Source: Chromatiales bacterium (GTDB lineage: Bacteria > Pseudomonadota > Gammaproteobacteria > SpSt-1174). From it: a stretch of DNA of 55,960 nucleotides. Under the pieces are notes generated by a model, which was given only the letters and a program-made list of their open reading frames with translations, had not been told where the DNA came from and ran no database searches. Below, piece by piece: positions 1 through 7,288 of this stretch. The position numbers and the translations under genes were made by a program. The stretch lies in assembly GCA_014762505.1 (NCBI GenBank), contig JABURS010000031.1:1-55960 (forward strand), read 5' to 3'. The stretch's first letter is position 1. Each line of letters opens with the position of its first letter.

Positions 1-151
1 TGATATTTTGCCAAATATCCACTTCAGAGTGGTCTACTTATTGGGGAAGCTTACGCGTGCATGTGGCATCTCCTTCTGATTGCGGTTGGTGAGAGGGCTG
101 GCGAGGCACGCCGGTGGCGGGCCGTGGCTGGCGGGATGATTTCGGACCAAA

Positions 152-170
152 GCAAATGATAACCATTCGC
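152..170. promoter_or_regulatory. Fur-box-like site in an otherwise gene-free left end
   Basis: The 19 bases from 152 match about 13 of 19 positions of the classical Fur box (core AAATGATAACCATT). Positions 1-256 hold no convincing gene; the short frames there lack coding character. The site lies beyond the 3' end of the first bacterioferritin gene, so it could serve a gene outside the window or be fortuitous. Confidence 0.35.
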
Positions 171-205
171 ATTAAAAATGCAAGCGGCCTGCTGCCGGGC
201 ATGAA

Positions 206-229
206 AAACGCGCCTGATGAGGCGCGTTT
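206..229. terminator. Bidirectional intrinsic terminator after bacterioferritin
   Basis: A perfect 9-bp stem (AAACGCGCC / GGCGCGTTT) with a 6-base loop is flanked by A and T runs on its two sides. It sits 27 bases beyond the stop codon of the minus-strand bacterioferritin gene and would end that transcript. Confidence 0.75.
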
Positions 230-256
230 CGGTGTATCCCGGGTTGTGGCCGCTGA

Positions 257-724
257 CTAGAGCTGCGACTGGAGGTAGTTCTGCAGCCCCAGCTTCTCGA
301 TGAGGCCGAGCTGCTGCTCCAGCCAGTAGGCGTGGTCTTCCTCGGTGTCCTTGAGCAGTACCTCGAGGATCTCGCGGGTCTGGTAGTCCCGTTCGTCCTC
401 GCAGATGGCGATGGCCTGCTTGAGGGCGGCATCCACGGCATATTCCACGTCGAGATCGCATTGCAGCATCTCCGGGACGGTCTTGCCGATGCGCAGGGGA
501 TCGATGCGGGACAGGTCGGGCGTTCCTTCCAGGAAGAGCATGCGGCGGATCAGCGCGTCGGCATGCTGGCCTTCCTCCACGGACTCGTGGCCGATGCGTT
601 CGGCCAGCCGGGTGAGCCCCCAGTCTTCGTACATGCGGGCATGGGTCAGATACTGGTCGCGGGCGGCAAGCTCGTTGCGCAGCAGGATGGCGAGCTGTTC
701 GAGTACTTTGGCACTGCCTTTCAT
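257..724 (-). CDS. bfr: Bacterioferritin, ferroxidase-type subunit lacking the haem Met
   Basis: This 155-residue protein is a full-length bacterioferritin: a four-helix-bundle subunit of the 24-mer iron store in the cytoplasm. It starts [11 protein letters not shown] and ends with the typical [11 protein letters not shown]. The ferroxidase ligands are present: Glu in the NELA motif (E18), Glu and His in EEGQHAD (E51, H54), Glu in helix C, and EEDH near the end (E127, H130). The residue at the haem-ligand position 52, normally Met, is Gly. The subunit should therefore oxidise iron but cannot supply a haem ligand. It lies 31 bases downstream of a second bfr gene with the opposite pattern, so the two probably co-assemble. 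The family call is certain; the heteropolymer is inference from known two-subunit bacterioferritins. Confidence 0.93.
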   Translation of the reverse strand: MKGSAKVLEQLAILLRNELAARDQYLTHARMYEDWGLTRLAERIGHESVEEGQHADALIRRMLFLEGTPDLSRIDPLRIGKTVPEMLQCDLDVEYAVDAALKQAIAICEDERDYQTREILEVLLKDTEEDHAYWLEQQLGLIEKLGLQNYLQSQL

Positions 725-755
725 GATTCCGGTCCTCCCTCGTTCTGTATCCGGC

Positions 756-1220
756 TCAGCTCTGGGACTGCAGGTAGTTCTGCATCCCCAGGTGTTCCAT
801 CGACCACTGCTGGGTCTCCAGCCAGTCGATATGCTCTTCGGTCTCTTCCAGGAGGTCTTCCACCAGCTCGCGGCTGATGTAGTCCTGCGCGGCCTCGCAC
901 TGGGCGATGATCTCCACGAGTTCGCCGCGGATGGCCCGCTGCAGGGCCAGGTCGTGGGCGATGATCTCGGGGACGTCCTCGCCGATCAGCAGCTTGCCGA
1001 GGTCCTGCAGGTTGGGCAGCCCCTCCAGGAAGAGGATGCGCTCGATGAGATGGTCGGCCTGTTTCATGGCCTTGATCGACTGGTGGTAGTCGCGCTCGTC
1101 CAGTCGGCCGAGCCCCCAGTTCCGGGCCATGCGGGCATGGAGGAAGAACTGGTTGATCGCCGTGAGCTGGGAACGCAGGGCCCGGTTCAGGGCGCGTACG
1201 ATTTCCGCATCACCTTTCAT
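756..1220 (-). CDS. bfr: Bacterioferritin, haem-binding subunit with a lost ferroxidase centre
   Basis: This 154-residue subunit begins MKGDAEIV and ends [11 protein letters not shown], and is collinear with E. coli Bfr. The haem ligand Met52 is kept (KAMKQAD). The dinuclear iron site is gone: against E. coli, E18 reads Gln, E51 Ala, H54 Gln, E94 Gln and E127 Thr, leaving only the final His. It should bind haem and route electrons but not oxidise Fe(II) at a ferroxidase site. It is the upstream partner of the ferroxidase-type bfr and is divergent from bfd across a 153-base spacer. The residue assignments come from aligning by eye. Confidence 0.93.
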   Translation of the reverse strand: MKGDAEIVRALNRALRSQLTAINQFFLHARMARNWGLGRLDERDYHQSIKAMKQADHLIERILFLEGLPNLQDLGKLLIGEDVPEIIAHDLALQRAIRGELVEIIAQCEAAQDYISRELVEDLLEETEEHIDWLETQQWSMEHLGMQNYLQSQS

Positions 1221-1329
1221 TTGCAGACTCCTGTTATTAGGGCGGGGCAGGTCTGAGTCTGGTTCATCGGGCCAGTACTCGCCACCCCGCCATCGGGGAT
1301 GGGTATGTTGACATGGCCGCGGACTGGAT

Positions 1330-1348
1330 TATAATGAGAATCGTTCTT
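1330..1348. promoter_or_regulatory. Fur box between bfr and bfd
   Basis: The bases TATAATGAGAATCGTTCTT match about 14 of 19 positions of the Fur consensus. They lie about 25 bases upstream of the bfd start, in the divergent spacer between the bfr pair and bfd. Iron-dependent Fur repression of bfd is the usual arrangement; its action here is inferred. Confidence 0.65.
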
Positions 1349-1373
1349 GTTCGCGTTATCTGTGGGGTGTCTT

Positions 1374-1586
1374 ATGTATGTCTGCGTCTGCAATGCCGTG
1401 ACCGACCGCCAGATCCGCAGGGCCGCCGCCCGCGGCGCGACCACGGTCGAGGACCTGAGCCGCGAGCTCAAGGTGGCCACCTGCTGTGGACGTTGCCGCG
1501 ACTGCGCACGGGGTGTGCTCGAAGAGGCCCTGGACGCGCAGGACGTCCTGCCGATTGGCGCCCTGGCGGGCATGGCCCCTGCCTGA
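1374..1586 (+). CDS. bfd: Bacterioferritin-associated ferredoxin
   Basis: This 70-residue [2Fe-2S] protein reduces the haem of bacterioferritin so that stored iron can be released. The sequence MYVCVCNAVTDRQIR shows the first Cys pair (CVC), and CCGRCRDC supplies the other ligands, as in the BFD-like fold. I chose the ATG at 1374 because the family starts directly at the MYVCVCNAV motif; the in-frame codons upstream add no conserved sequence. It is transcribed away from the bfr pair with a Fur-like box upstream. The next 255 bases to the converging lpxR-like gene hold only a weak 35-codon reading frame. Confidence 0.93.
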   Translation: MYVCVCNAVTDRQIRRAAARGATTVEDLSRELKVATCCGRCRDCARGVLEEALDAQDVLPIGALAGMAPA

Positions 1587-1841
1587 GGCCGGCCGCATGT
1601 CCCGTGTGATACGTCTGCTCTGCCGCATCTGCGCGGCATCCCCGAATGCCCGTCAGGCGCGCTGGCGTGAGCTGCGCCGGCACGCACACATGGCACGGCG
1701 CTAGTCGCGGCTGTTGCGCATCACTGCTGCGGTCGGTCCTGTGGCCTGACTCACGGGTCGGCGACCGCGCCGCTTCTTCCTGTCCTCACCCGCTGCTGTT
1801 GCCGGGGCCGCAGGCCTTCTCCCGACCGGTACACCGCCTTT

Positions 1842-2837
1842 TCAGAACTTCCAAGACACGTTGAAGGCCCCGAACGCGTCGCTCTCGTCCTGGGTCTCGA
1901 ATTCGCGCGTGCGCAGGACGTGGGTATAGCTGAGGCGGATGCGCTGCCAGTCCACGACCAGGCCGAACTGGAAGTCGTTGACCACGGGTTTCCTGTCCAC
2001 GCTGCGGCTGTCGTCCCAGGTGTTGCCGTCGAGGAAGATGTTGCGGGCGACGGCCCGTGCCTCGTAGCCGGCGAACAGGTACCAGCGGAAGTCGGTGGCG
2101 GGGGAGAAGTCGCCCGAACCCGGCAGGCCGGGCTGGATGCGCGGCGGGCCGTAGTCGTTGGGCAGGCGTTCTCCATAGCGCAGGGTGAGGCCGGCGTTGG
2201 CGTAGGTGAAGACGTTGCCGAGGGTGGCGCCGAAGTGGGGTGTGAAGTCGAGCTGGTTGCCGGAGAAGGTCTGGGTGACGAGGCCGCGCCAGCTGCGCTG
2301 GTAGAGCAGCACGACGCCGAGCTCGTTCTGCAGCTGGGTATCCCAGCCCTGGGGGTCGTCGCCGGCGATGTTGTCGTGCACGAATTTCTGCGTCTGTTCG
2401 GCGAAGGAGGCGGGGCCGACCATGCCGACGGTGAGACCGAACTGGTCGAGCTGCCGGCCCTGTTCCAGACCGAGACCGATGGTGCCGTAGAGCCAGCCGG
2501 CGTAGGGCCGGTCGTCGGGCGACGGGTCGGGGGTGCTGATGTCGCGCGGCGTGAACATGCTCTGGCCGAAGGCGTAGCCGTGTTCGATCCGCCCGTTGGC
2601 GGTGGAGAACCAGGGCGCCATCCCGGCCAGTTTCACGGCCCACTCGGGGGTGGGCGTATCCGAACCCGGCACCCAGAGGAAGCGCACGCCGTTGGTGTAG
2701 TGTCGGTCTACATCGTAGAAGACGTCGTTCTCCAGCACGAAGCTGAAGGTGCCGGTGCGCCCCGGCAGCTCCTCGGCCAGGGTAACGGCAGGGCTGGCGA
2801 GGGCGAGCAGCAGGATCAGGCGGGCCGGTTTCATCAT
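1842..2837 (-). CDS. LpxR-family outer-membrane lipid A 3'-O-deacylase (DUF2219)
   Basis: This 331-residue protein has an N-terminal signal peptide (about residues 1-21, ending TLAEE) and then the family signature FSFVLENDVFYDVDRHYTNGVR, in which the Asn-Asp pair corresponds to catalytic residues of LpxR. The rest alternates short beta strands and ends in an aromatic residue (VSWKF), typical of a 12-strand outer-membrane barrel. LpxR removes the 3'-linked acyloxyacyl chain of lipid A in the outer leaflet. It stands alone, divergent from the diguanylate cyclase. The family is well supported; activity on lipid A is inferred. Confidence 0.85.
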   Translation of the reverse strand: MMKPARLILLLALASPAVTLAEELPGRTGTFSFVLENDVFYDVDRHYTNGVRFLWVPGSDTPTPEWAVKLAGMAPWFSTANGRIEHGYAFGQSMFTPRDISTPDPSPDDRPYAGWLYGTIGLGLEQGRQLDQFGLTVGMVGPASFAEQTQKFVHDNIAGDDPQGWDTQLQNELGVVLLYQRSWRGLVTQTFSGNQLDFTPHFGATLGNVFTYANAGLTLRYGERLPNDYGPPRIQPGLPGSGDFSPATDFRWYLFAGYEARAVARNIFLDGNTWDDSRSVDRKPVVNDFQFGLVVDWQRIRLSYTHVLRTREFETQDESDAFGAFNVSWKF

Positions 2838-3073
2838 ATATACAGTGGAAGGGTTGCCCGGATCAGGCCGGTGGGGGAATGGGGAGCAGTGTACCGTCGT
2901 CTTCCGGTCGGCGCATGTCTGTCCGGGCCGACCGGGGCGATGGTATTCAGGATGAACAGCATTTTCATTTGCGGTGTACGGGATTAGTCTGTAATGAAAC
3001 CGGTCTGCGATTCATTGCAGGCTGAGCCCGGGTGGCAGGAAGGCCGTGCCCTGCGTGCAGCGTTAGGATCTGA

Positions 3074-4138
3074 ATGGCTTTCCGGATGCTCCCGATGAAG
3101 TTTGGTGATACCCCCGCCGAGATCGAGAACCGTCGCAAGACGCTCCTGATCTATACCTTCGCCACCCTTGGCAGTGTGTTTCTCATGACCTTCGCCCTGG
3201 CCTCGCTGCTCAGCGGCCGGCTCGAACTGGGCGGTATCCTGGTGCTCACCAGCGCGGCGGTACTGTCGCTGGCCTACGTGGCGCGCCGCCTGCGCTCGGC
3301 GCAGCCGGTGAGCCTGGCGCTGGCGGCCATCCTGCTCTTTCTCTCTTCCTATCTGGTGCTCACCGGCGGCGTAGGCGGCACGGGCTTCTACTGGTCCTAC
3401 CCGTTTGTGATGCTGATGGTGCTGCTGGTCGGCCCCCGGGCCGGCACGGTGTATCTGCTGCTGTACCTGGCGATCATCGCCGCGGGGCTGGCGAGCGGCA
3501 TGCCCTGGATCCATGACTACGAGCCACACCATGTGGTGCGCTTCATGGCCGCCCTGCTGGCGCTGTCCATCCTGCTGCTCGGCAGCGAGTGGATCCGGGT
3601 GCTCTCCTACGGGGCCATTACCGTGACCGCGGAGAACCATCGCCAGCTGGCCCACCGCGATGCCCTCACGGGCACGCTGAATCGCGCGGGCGTGGACCAC
3701 GTGATGGCGGACTGGCCGGCGGATACGGACGCCGTGGTGGCGCTGGTGGACATGGATCACTTCAAGGCGGTGAACGACAGCCATGGACATGACGTGGGCG
3801 ACAGGGCGCTGGTGAAGCTCGTCCGGTTGCTCAAGGGCAATACCAAGGGCCGTGACCTGGTGGTGCGCTGGGGCGGCGAGGAGTTTCTTCTGCTGTTGCC
3901 CCATACGTCGCTCGCCGCGGCCTGGCAGCTGGTGGACTCGATACGCCAGCAGCTGGAAAGGGAGCCGCTGCGTGCCGGCCGGCGGCAGGTGGCGCTCAGT
4001 TTCAGTGCCGGGCTCGCGGTCATGCAGGGGATCGACGGCTTCGAGGCCGCCGTGAAGGCGGCCGATGAGCAGTTGTATGCGGCCAAGCATGCCGGTCGCA
4101 ACCGGGTGCTGGCCGGGGGGCTGCCGGCACCGGCCTGA
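3074..4138 (+). CDS. Membrane-bound diguanylate cyclase
   Basis: This 354-residue protein has about six hydrophobic segments in residues 25-190 and a C-terminal GGDEF domain (about 195-345). The signature is GGEEF, an active variant, preceded by DALTGTLNRAG and the metal-binding VDMDHFKAVND motif. It should make cyclic di-GMP from two GTP at the inner membrane. The inhibitory I-site position reads KGRD instead of RxxD, so product feedback may be weakened. The 236-base spacer to the divergent lpxR-like gene should hold its promoter. In-frame ATGs at 3086 and 3095 are possible alternative starts. The signal sensed by the membrane part is unknown. Confidence 0.9.
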   Translation: MAFRMLPMKFGDTPAEIENRRKTLLIYTFATLGSVFLMTFALASLLSGRLELGGILVLTSAAVLSLAYVARRLRSAQPVSLALAAILLFLSSYLVLTGGVGGTGFYWSYPFVMLMVLLVGPRAGTVYLLLYLAIIAAGLASGMPWIHDYEPHHVVRFMAALLALSILLLGSEWIRVLSYGAITVTAENHRQLAHRDALTGTLNRAGVDHVMADWPADTDAVVALVDMDHFKAVNDSHGHDVGDRALVKLVRLLKGNTKGRDLVVRWGGEEFLLLLPHTSLAAAWQLVDSIRQQLEREPLRAGRRQVALSFSAGLAVMQGIDGFEAAVKAADEQLYAAKHAGRNRVLAGGLPAPA

Positions 4139-4203
4139 TCGTCGCGGGCCGTCCCGACTGCCCGGGGCTTGCCTGCCCCGCGTCGGCCGCCGATGATCGT
4201 CCT

Positions 4204-4836
4204 GTGAGCATGACCTTTCCCGACATCGCGGCGCTGGCCGCGGCCATGGCGCTGCTGGCGGCCGTGCCCAGCGTGAGCGTGCTGGCCGTCTCTTCCCGGG
4301 CGCTGGCCTTCGGCTTCTGGCAGGGGGCGGCCACCGCCCTCGGGGTGGTGGCCGGCGACCTCGTCTTCATCCTGCTGGCCCTGTCCGGCCTGGCCCTGCT
4401 GGCCGAGACGCTGGGCGGGCTGTTCTTCCTGGTGGAGTGGCTGGCCGGGGCCTGGCTCGTCGGGCTGGGGGTCGTCCTGTGGCGCCTGCCGCTGCGCACG
4501 CGGCGGGCCGATGCGCCGGCCGATGCCTCGCCGGGGTCGGGCCTGGCGCTGGGGTTCCTGCTCACCCTGGGCGACCAGAAGGCGGTACTCTTTTATCTCG
4601 GCTTCCTGCCGGCCTTCGTCGACCTGTCCGCGGCCGGCTGGGGCGATGCGGGCGTGATCGCGCTGGTGACCCTGCTTGCCGTGGGCGGGGTGAAGCTCGG
4701 CTACGCGGCCCTGGCCGCGCGGGCGGGGCGGGTGGTCGGCGCGCGGGCGGCGCGGGGCATGAACCGGCTGGCGGCCTGTGTCATGATCGCCGTCGGTGGC
4801 TACCTGCTGCTCGGCGCCTGGCCGCCGCCTGCCTGA
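4204..4836 (+). CDS. LysE/RhtB-family amino-acid exporter
   Basis: This 210-residue inner-membrane protein has about six hydrophobic helices and family features: the N-terminal segment AVPSVSVLAVSSRALAFGFW, a later GFLLTLGDQKAVLFYLGFLPAFV segment and a hydrophobic C-terminus. LysE/RhtB carriers export lysine, threonine, homoserine or related metabolites by proton or sodium antiport. Substrate cannot be read from the sequence. A GTG at 4204 and an ATG at 4210 are both usable starts. It is followed after 18 bases by the YaiI-family gene, probably co-transcribed. Confidence 0.85.
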   Translation: MSMTFPDIAALAAAMALLAAVPSVSVLAVSSRALAFGFWQGAATALGVVAGDLVFILLALSGLALLAETLGGLFFLVEWLAGAWLVGLGVVLWRLPLRTRRADAPADASPGSGLALGFLLTLGDQKAVLFYLGFLPAFVDLSAAGWGDAGVIALVTLLAVGGVKLGYAALAARAGRVVGARAARGMNRLAACVMIAVGGYLLLGAWPPPA

Positions 4837-4854
4837 CGAGGATGATGGAAGACG

Positions 4855-5307
4855 ATGCAGATCTGGGTCGATGCCGATGCCTGCCCCGCGGTGATCAAGG
4901 AGATCCTGTTCCGTGCCGCCGAGCGCGCCGGGGTGCTGGTGACGCTGGTGGCCAACCATGCCCTGCGCATCCCGCGCTCGCCGCAGATCCGGTTTCTGCA
5001 GGTGGCCTCGGGCTTCGACGTGGCGGACGACGAGATCGCGCGGCGCGTGGCGCCGGGTGACCTGGTGATCACCGGCGACATCCCGCTGGCCGCCGAGGTG
5101 ATCGAGAAGGGCGGTCACGCCCTGAGCCCGCGCGGCGAGCGCTACACGCCGGACACCATCCGCGCCAAGCTCACCATGCGCGACTTCATGGAGACCATGC
5201 GGGCCAGCGGGGTGCAGACCGGCGGTCCGCCGGCCCTGAACCAGACCGACCGCAAGGCCTTCGCCGACCAGCTCGACCGCCTGCTGGCGGCGGCCGCGAA
5301 ATCCTGA
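4855..5307 (+). CDS. yaiI: YaiI/YqxD family protein (UPF0178, DUF188)
   Basis: This 150-residue protein opens with [22 protein letters not shown], the signature of the UPF0178 family, and contains [11 protein letters not shown] and [12 protein letters not shown], both conserved in it. The fold is predicted to be PIN/NYN-nuclease-like with Asp residues near the N-terminus, but the molecular function is not established. Length matches the family. It is 18 bases downstream of the LysE-type gene. Confidence 0.9.
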   Translation: MQIWVDADACPAVIKEILFRAAERAGVLVTLVANHALRIPRSPQIRFLQVASGFDVADDEIARRVAPGDLVITGDIPLAAEVIEKGGHALSPRGERYTPDTIRAKLTMRDFMETMRASGVQTGGPPALNQTDRKAFADQLDRLLAAAAKS

Positions 5308-5386
5308 GTCGCCGCGGGGCCTTTCGCTCGCCGCGCAACCGGTTTGCTAAGCTCAGGCCGTCGCATTACCCATAGAGGAGAGCCCC

Positions 5387-5662
5387 ATGCCGAATCCCGT
5401 GATTGCCGCCAACCAGCCGGCCAAGGTCTCGCTGACGAAAGGCAAGGAGTACTGGTTCTGCCGCTGCGGTCGTTCGAAGAGCCAGCCGTTCTGCGATGGT
5501 TCCCACGAGGGCACGGGGTTCGAGCCGCTGGCCTTCACCGCCCAGAAGGATGGCGACGCCTTCCTCTGCCAGTGCAAGCACACGGGCAATCCCCCGTACT
5601 GCGACGGCACGCACCAGCAGTTCACCGACGACCAGGTCGGCCAGGCGGGCCCGGGCGTCTGA
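5387..5662 (+). CDS. Double CDGSH-type iron-sulfur protein
   Basis: This 91-residue protein carries two mitoNEET-like CDGSH domains. The first is FCRCGRSKSQPFCDGSH (about residues 25-41) and the second is LCQCKHTGNPPYCDGTH (about 64-80). Each has the 3-Cys/1-His pattern that binds a [2Fe-2S] cluster. There is no membrane anchor, so it is a soluble cytoplasmic protein, possibly in redox or cluster transfer. A good GAGGAG ribosome-binding site precedes the ATG. The exact role of bacterial tandem-CDGSH proteins is not known. Confidence 0.9.
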   Translation: MPNPVIAANQPAKVSLTKGKEYWFCRCGRSKSQPFCDGSHEGTGFEPLAFTAQKDGDAFLCQCKHTGNPPYCDGTHQQFTDDQVGQAGPGV

Positions 5663-5704
5663 CGCCCGTCCCTCAATCACCCCTCACACCATAACGGAGT
5701 CCCC

Positions 5705-6049
5705 ATGCCCGCCTGGCTCGTTCCCGCCCTGAAGGCCGTGCTGCCCCACGTCGGTTCCATCGTGGCCGCGGCCGCGCCGGTGTTCACGCAAAAGCGCGCG
5801 GGCGAGGCCTCGGCGGGGCAGGCCGCCGTGGTGCAGCAGCAGATCGCGGAGCTGCAGCAGGCCGCCTCGCAGAACGCGGTGCACGTGCGCGAGCTGGCCG
5901 AGCAGCTGGGCCAGACGGTGACGGCGCTGGAGCGTGCGGCCGAGCAGGCGGAGGCGCGCATGCGCCGCGCGGTCGGCCTCAGCCTGGTGGCGGTCGGCCT
6001 GGCGGGCGTGGCGCTGCTGCTCGCCCTGGTGGTGCTGCTGCGCGGCTGA
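5705..6049 (+). CDS. Small tail-anchored membrane protein, unknown function
   Basis: This 114-residue protein is not recognised. Residues 1-35 are alanine-rich and weakly hydrophobic. Residues 36-85 are a likely helical coiled coil rich in Gln, Glu and Ala. Residues 86-114 form one transmembrane helix ending LVVLLRG. The layout suggests an inner-membrane protein with its coiled coil exposed to one side. It follows the CDGSH gene by 42 bases and may share its transcript. Codon use matches its neighbours, so I treat it as real. Confidence 0.6.
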   Translation: MPAWLVPALKAVLPHVGSIVAAAAPVFTQKRAGEASAGQAAVVQQQIAELQQAASQNAVHVRELAEQLGQTVTALERAAEQAEARMRRAVGLSLVAVGLAGVALLLALVVLLRG

Positions 6050-6130
6050 GGACTGAACGATCCGCCGCCCGGCGGGTCCCAAGCCTGGATGGCCGCCCTG
6101 CCAGGAGCGTATACCGGCTGTGCATTTGCA

Positions 6131-6251
6131 CGGCGACGACGAGGATCTTCTTCATGCTTGCTGCATTCCCAACGGGTGGTCGCGCCGCCCCCGCCGGCGC
6201 GACCACCCGTTGGGAATGCAGCAAGCATGAAGAAGATCCTCGTCGTCGCCG
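6131..6251. repeat. Perfect 57-bp inverted repeat with 7-base loop over the RND adaptor start
   Basis: Bases 6131-6187 are the exact reverse complement of 6195-6251, separated by seven bases (6188-6194). The right arm contains the ATG (6227) and first codons of the RND adaptor gene; the left arm is its mirror copy in the intergenic gap after 6049. In RNA the start codon would be buried in a very stable hairpin. A genuine cruciform or translational control element and an assembly or amplification fold-back artefact would look the same. Confidence 0.97.
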
Positions 6252-7282
6252 TGGTGCTGATCATCGGCGCAGGGGCCTGGTACTACCAGGCGACCTCAAG
6301 GCAGCCGGCCGGCGGCAAGCGCGGCGGCCCCATCCCCGTGGTGGTGGCGCCAGTGGTGCGCGACAGCTTCGCCACCACGGTGCAGGCGGTGGGCACGGCC
6401 CGGGCCAACGAGTCGGTGGACATCACCGCCAAGGTCACAGAGACGGTGGCGCGCATCAACTTCGAGGACCGCCAGCAGGTGCAGGCCGGCGACCTGCTGG
6501 TGCAGCTGTCCACCGACCGCCAGCTCGCCGAGCTCGAGATCGCCAAGGTGAACCTCGCCGAGCAGGAGCGGGAATACCGGCGGCTCTCCGGTCTGGTGCA
6601 GCAGCGCGCCATCCCCCAGTCCCAGCTCGATGCCCAGCTCTCGCGCCTGGAGTCGGCGCGCGCGCAGCTGGCCGCCGCCCAGACCAGCGTGGCCGACCGC
6701 CGCATCGTCGCCCCCTTCGACGGCGTGCTCGGCCTGCGCCGCGTGAGCCCGGGGGCGCTGGTCTCGCCCGGCACCGTGCTGGTGACGCTGGACGACATCG
6801 ATCCCATCAAGCTGGACTTCACGATCTCCGAGGTCTTCCTGCCGGCGCTGCACCCGGGGCTGGCGATCGTGGCACGCAGCGCGGCCTATCGCGACGCCCC
6901 CTTTGCCGGCGAGGTGATGAGCGTGGACTCGCGCGTGGACCCGGTGACCCGCGCCGTGGCCGTGCGCGCCCATCTGCCCAATCCCGATGGCCGCCTGAGC
7001 CCCGGCATGCTCATGACCGTGCGCCTTCAGACCGACGCGCGCGAGGCCCTGGTGATCCCCGAGGCGGCCCTGGTGCCGCTGGAGGATCGCCAGTACGTGT
7101 TCGTGGTCGACGAGGCGGGCAAGGCCCAGCGCGTGGAAGTGGAGATCGGCCGGCGCCGGCCCGGCGAGGTGGAGATCCTCTCCGGCCTGGAGGAAGGCCA
7201 GCGCGTGGTGGTGGAGGGCACCATCCGCCTGCGTCCCGGTACCGAGGTGCGCATCGCGCGGGAGACCGGCAACGCCGGTTGA
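6227..7282 (+). CDS. RND efflux periplasmic adaptor (membrane fusion protein)
   Basis: This 351-residue protein starts MKKILVVAVVLIIGAGAWYY, one N-terminal membrane anchor with no lipobox Cys. It continues with the adaptor order: barrel-sandwich half (VVAPVVRD to VEAIN-like), an alpha-helical hairpin rich in Glu, Gln and Arg, the lipoyl half (RIVAPFDGVLGLRRVSPGALV), a beta-barrel (VTRAVAVRAHLPN) and a membrane-proximal part. It links the inner-membrane RND pump encoded seven bases downstream to an outer-membrane channel not encoded here. I chose the ATG at 6227 because the anchor helix follows directly; longer in-frame starts lie in the inverted repeat's left arm and give arginine- and proline-rich sequence. 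Confidence 0.9.
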   Translation: MKKILVVAVVLIIGAGAWYYQATSRQPAGGKRGGPIPVVVAPVVRDSFATTVQAVGTARANESVDITAKVTETVARINFEDRQQVQAGDLLVQLSTDRQLAELEIAKVNLAEQEREYRRLSGLVQQRAIPQSQLDAQLSRLESARAQLAAAQTSVADRRIVAPFDGVLGLRRVSPGALVSPGTVLVTLDDIDPIKLDFTISEVFLPALHPGLAIVARSAAYRDAPFAGEVMSVDSRVDPVTRAVAVRAHLPNPDGRLSPGMLMTVRLQTDAREALVIPEAALVPLEDRQYVFVVDEAGKAQRVEVEIGRRRPGEVEILSGLEEGQRVVVEGTIRLRPGTEVRIARETGNAG

Positions 7283-7288
7283 TGCACC

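Noticed and set aside
1597-1704. A 35-codon Arg-rich frame just after bfd
   Set aside because: No ribosome-binding site, no recognisable family, and it lies in GC-rich DNA where such frames arise by chance.
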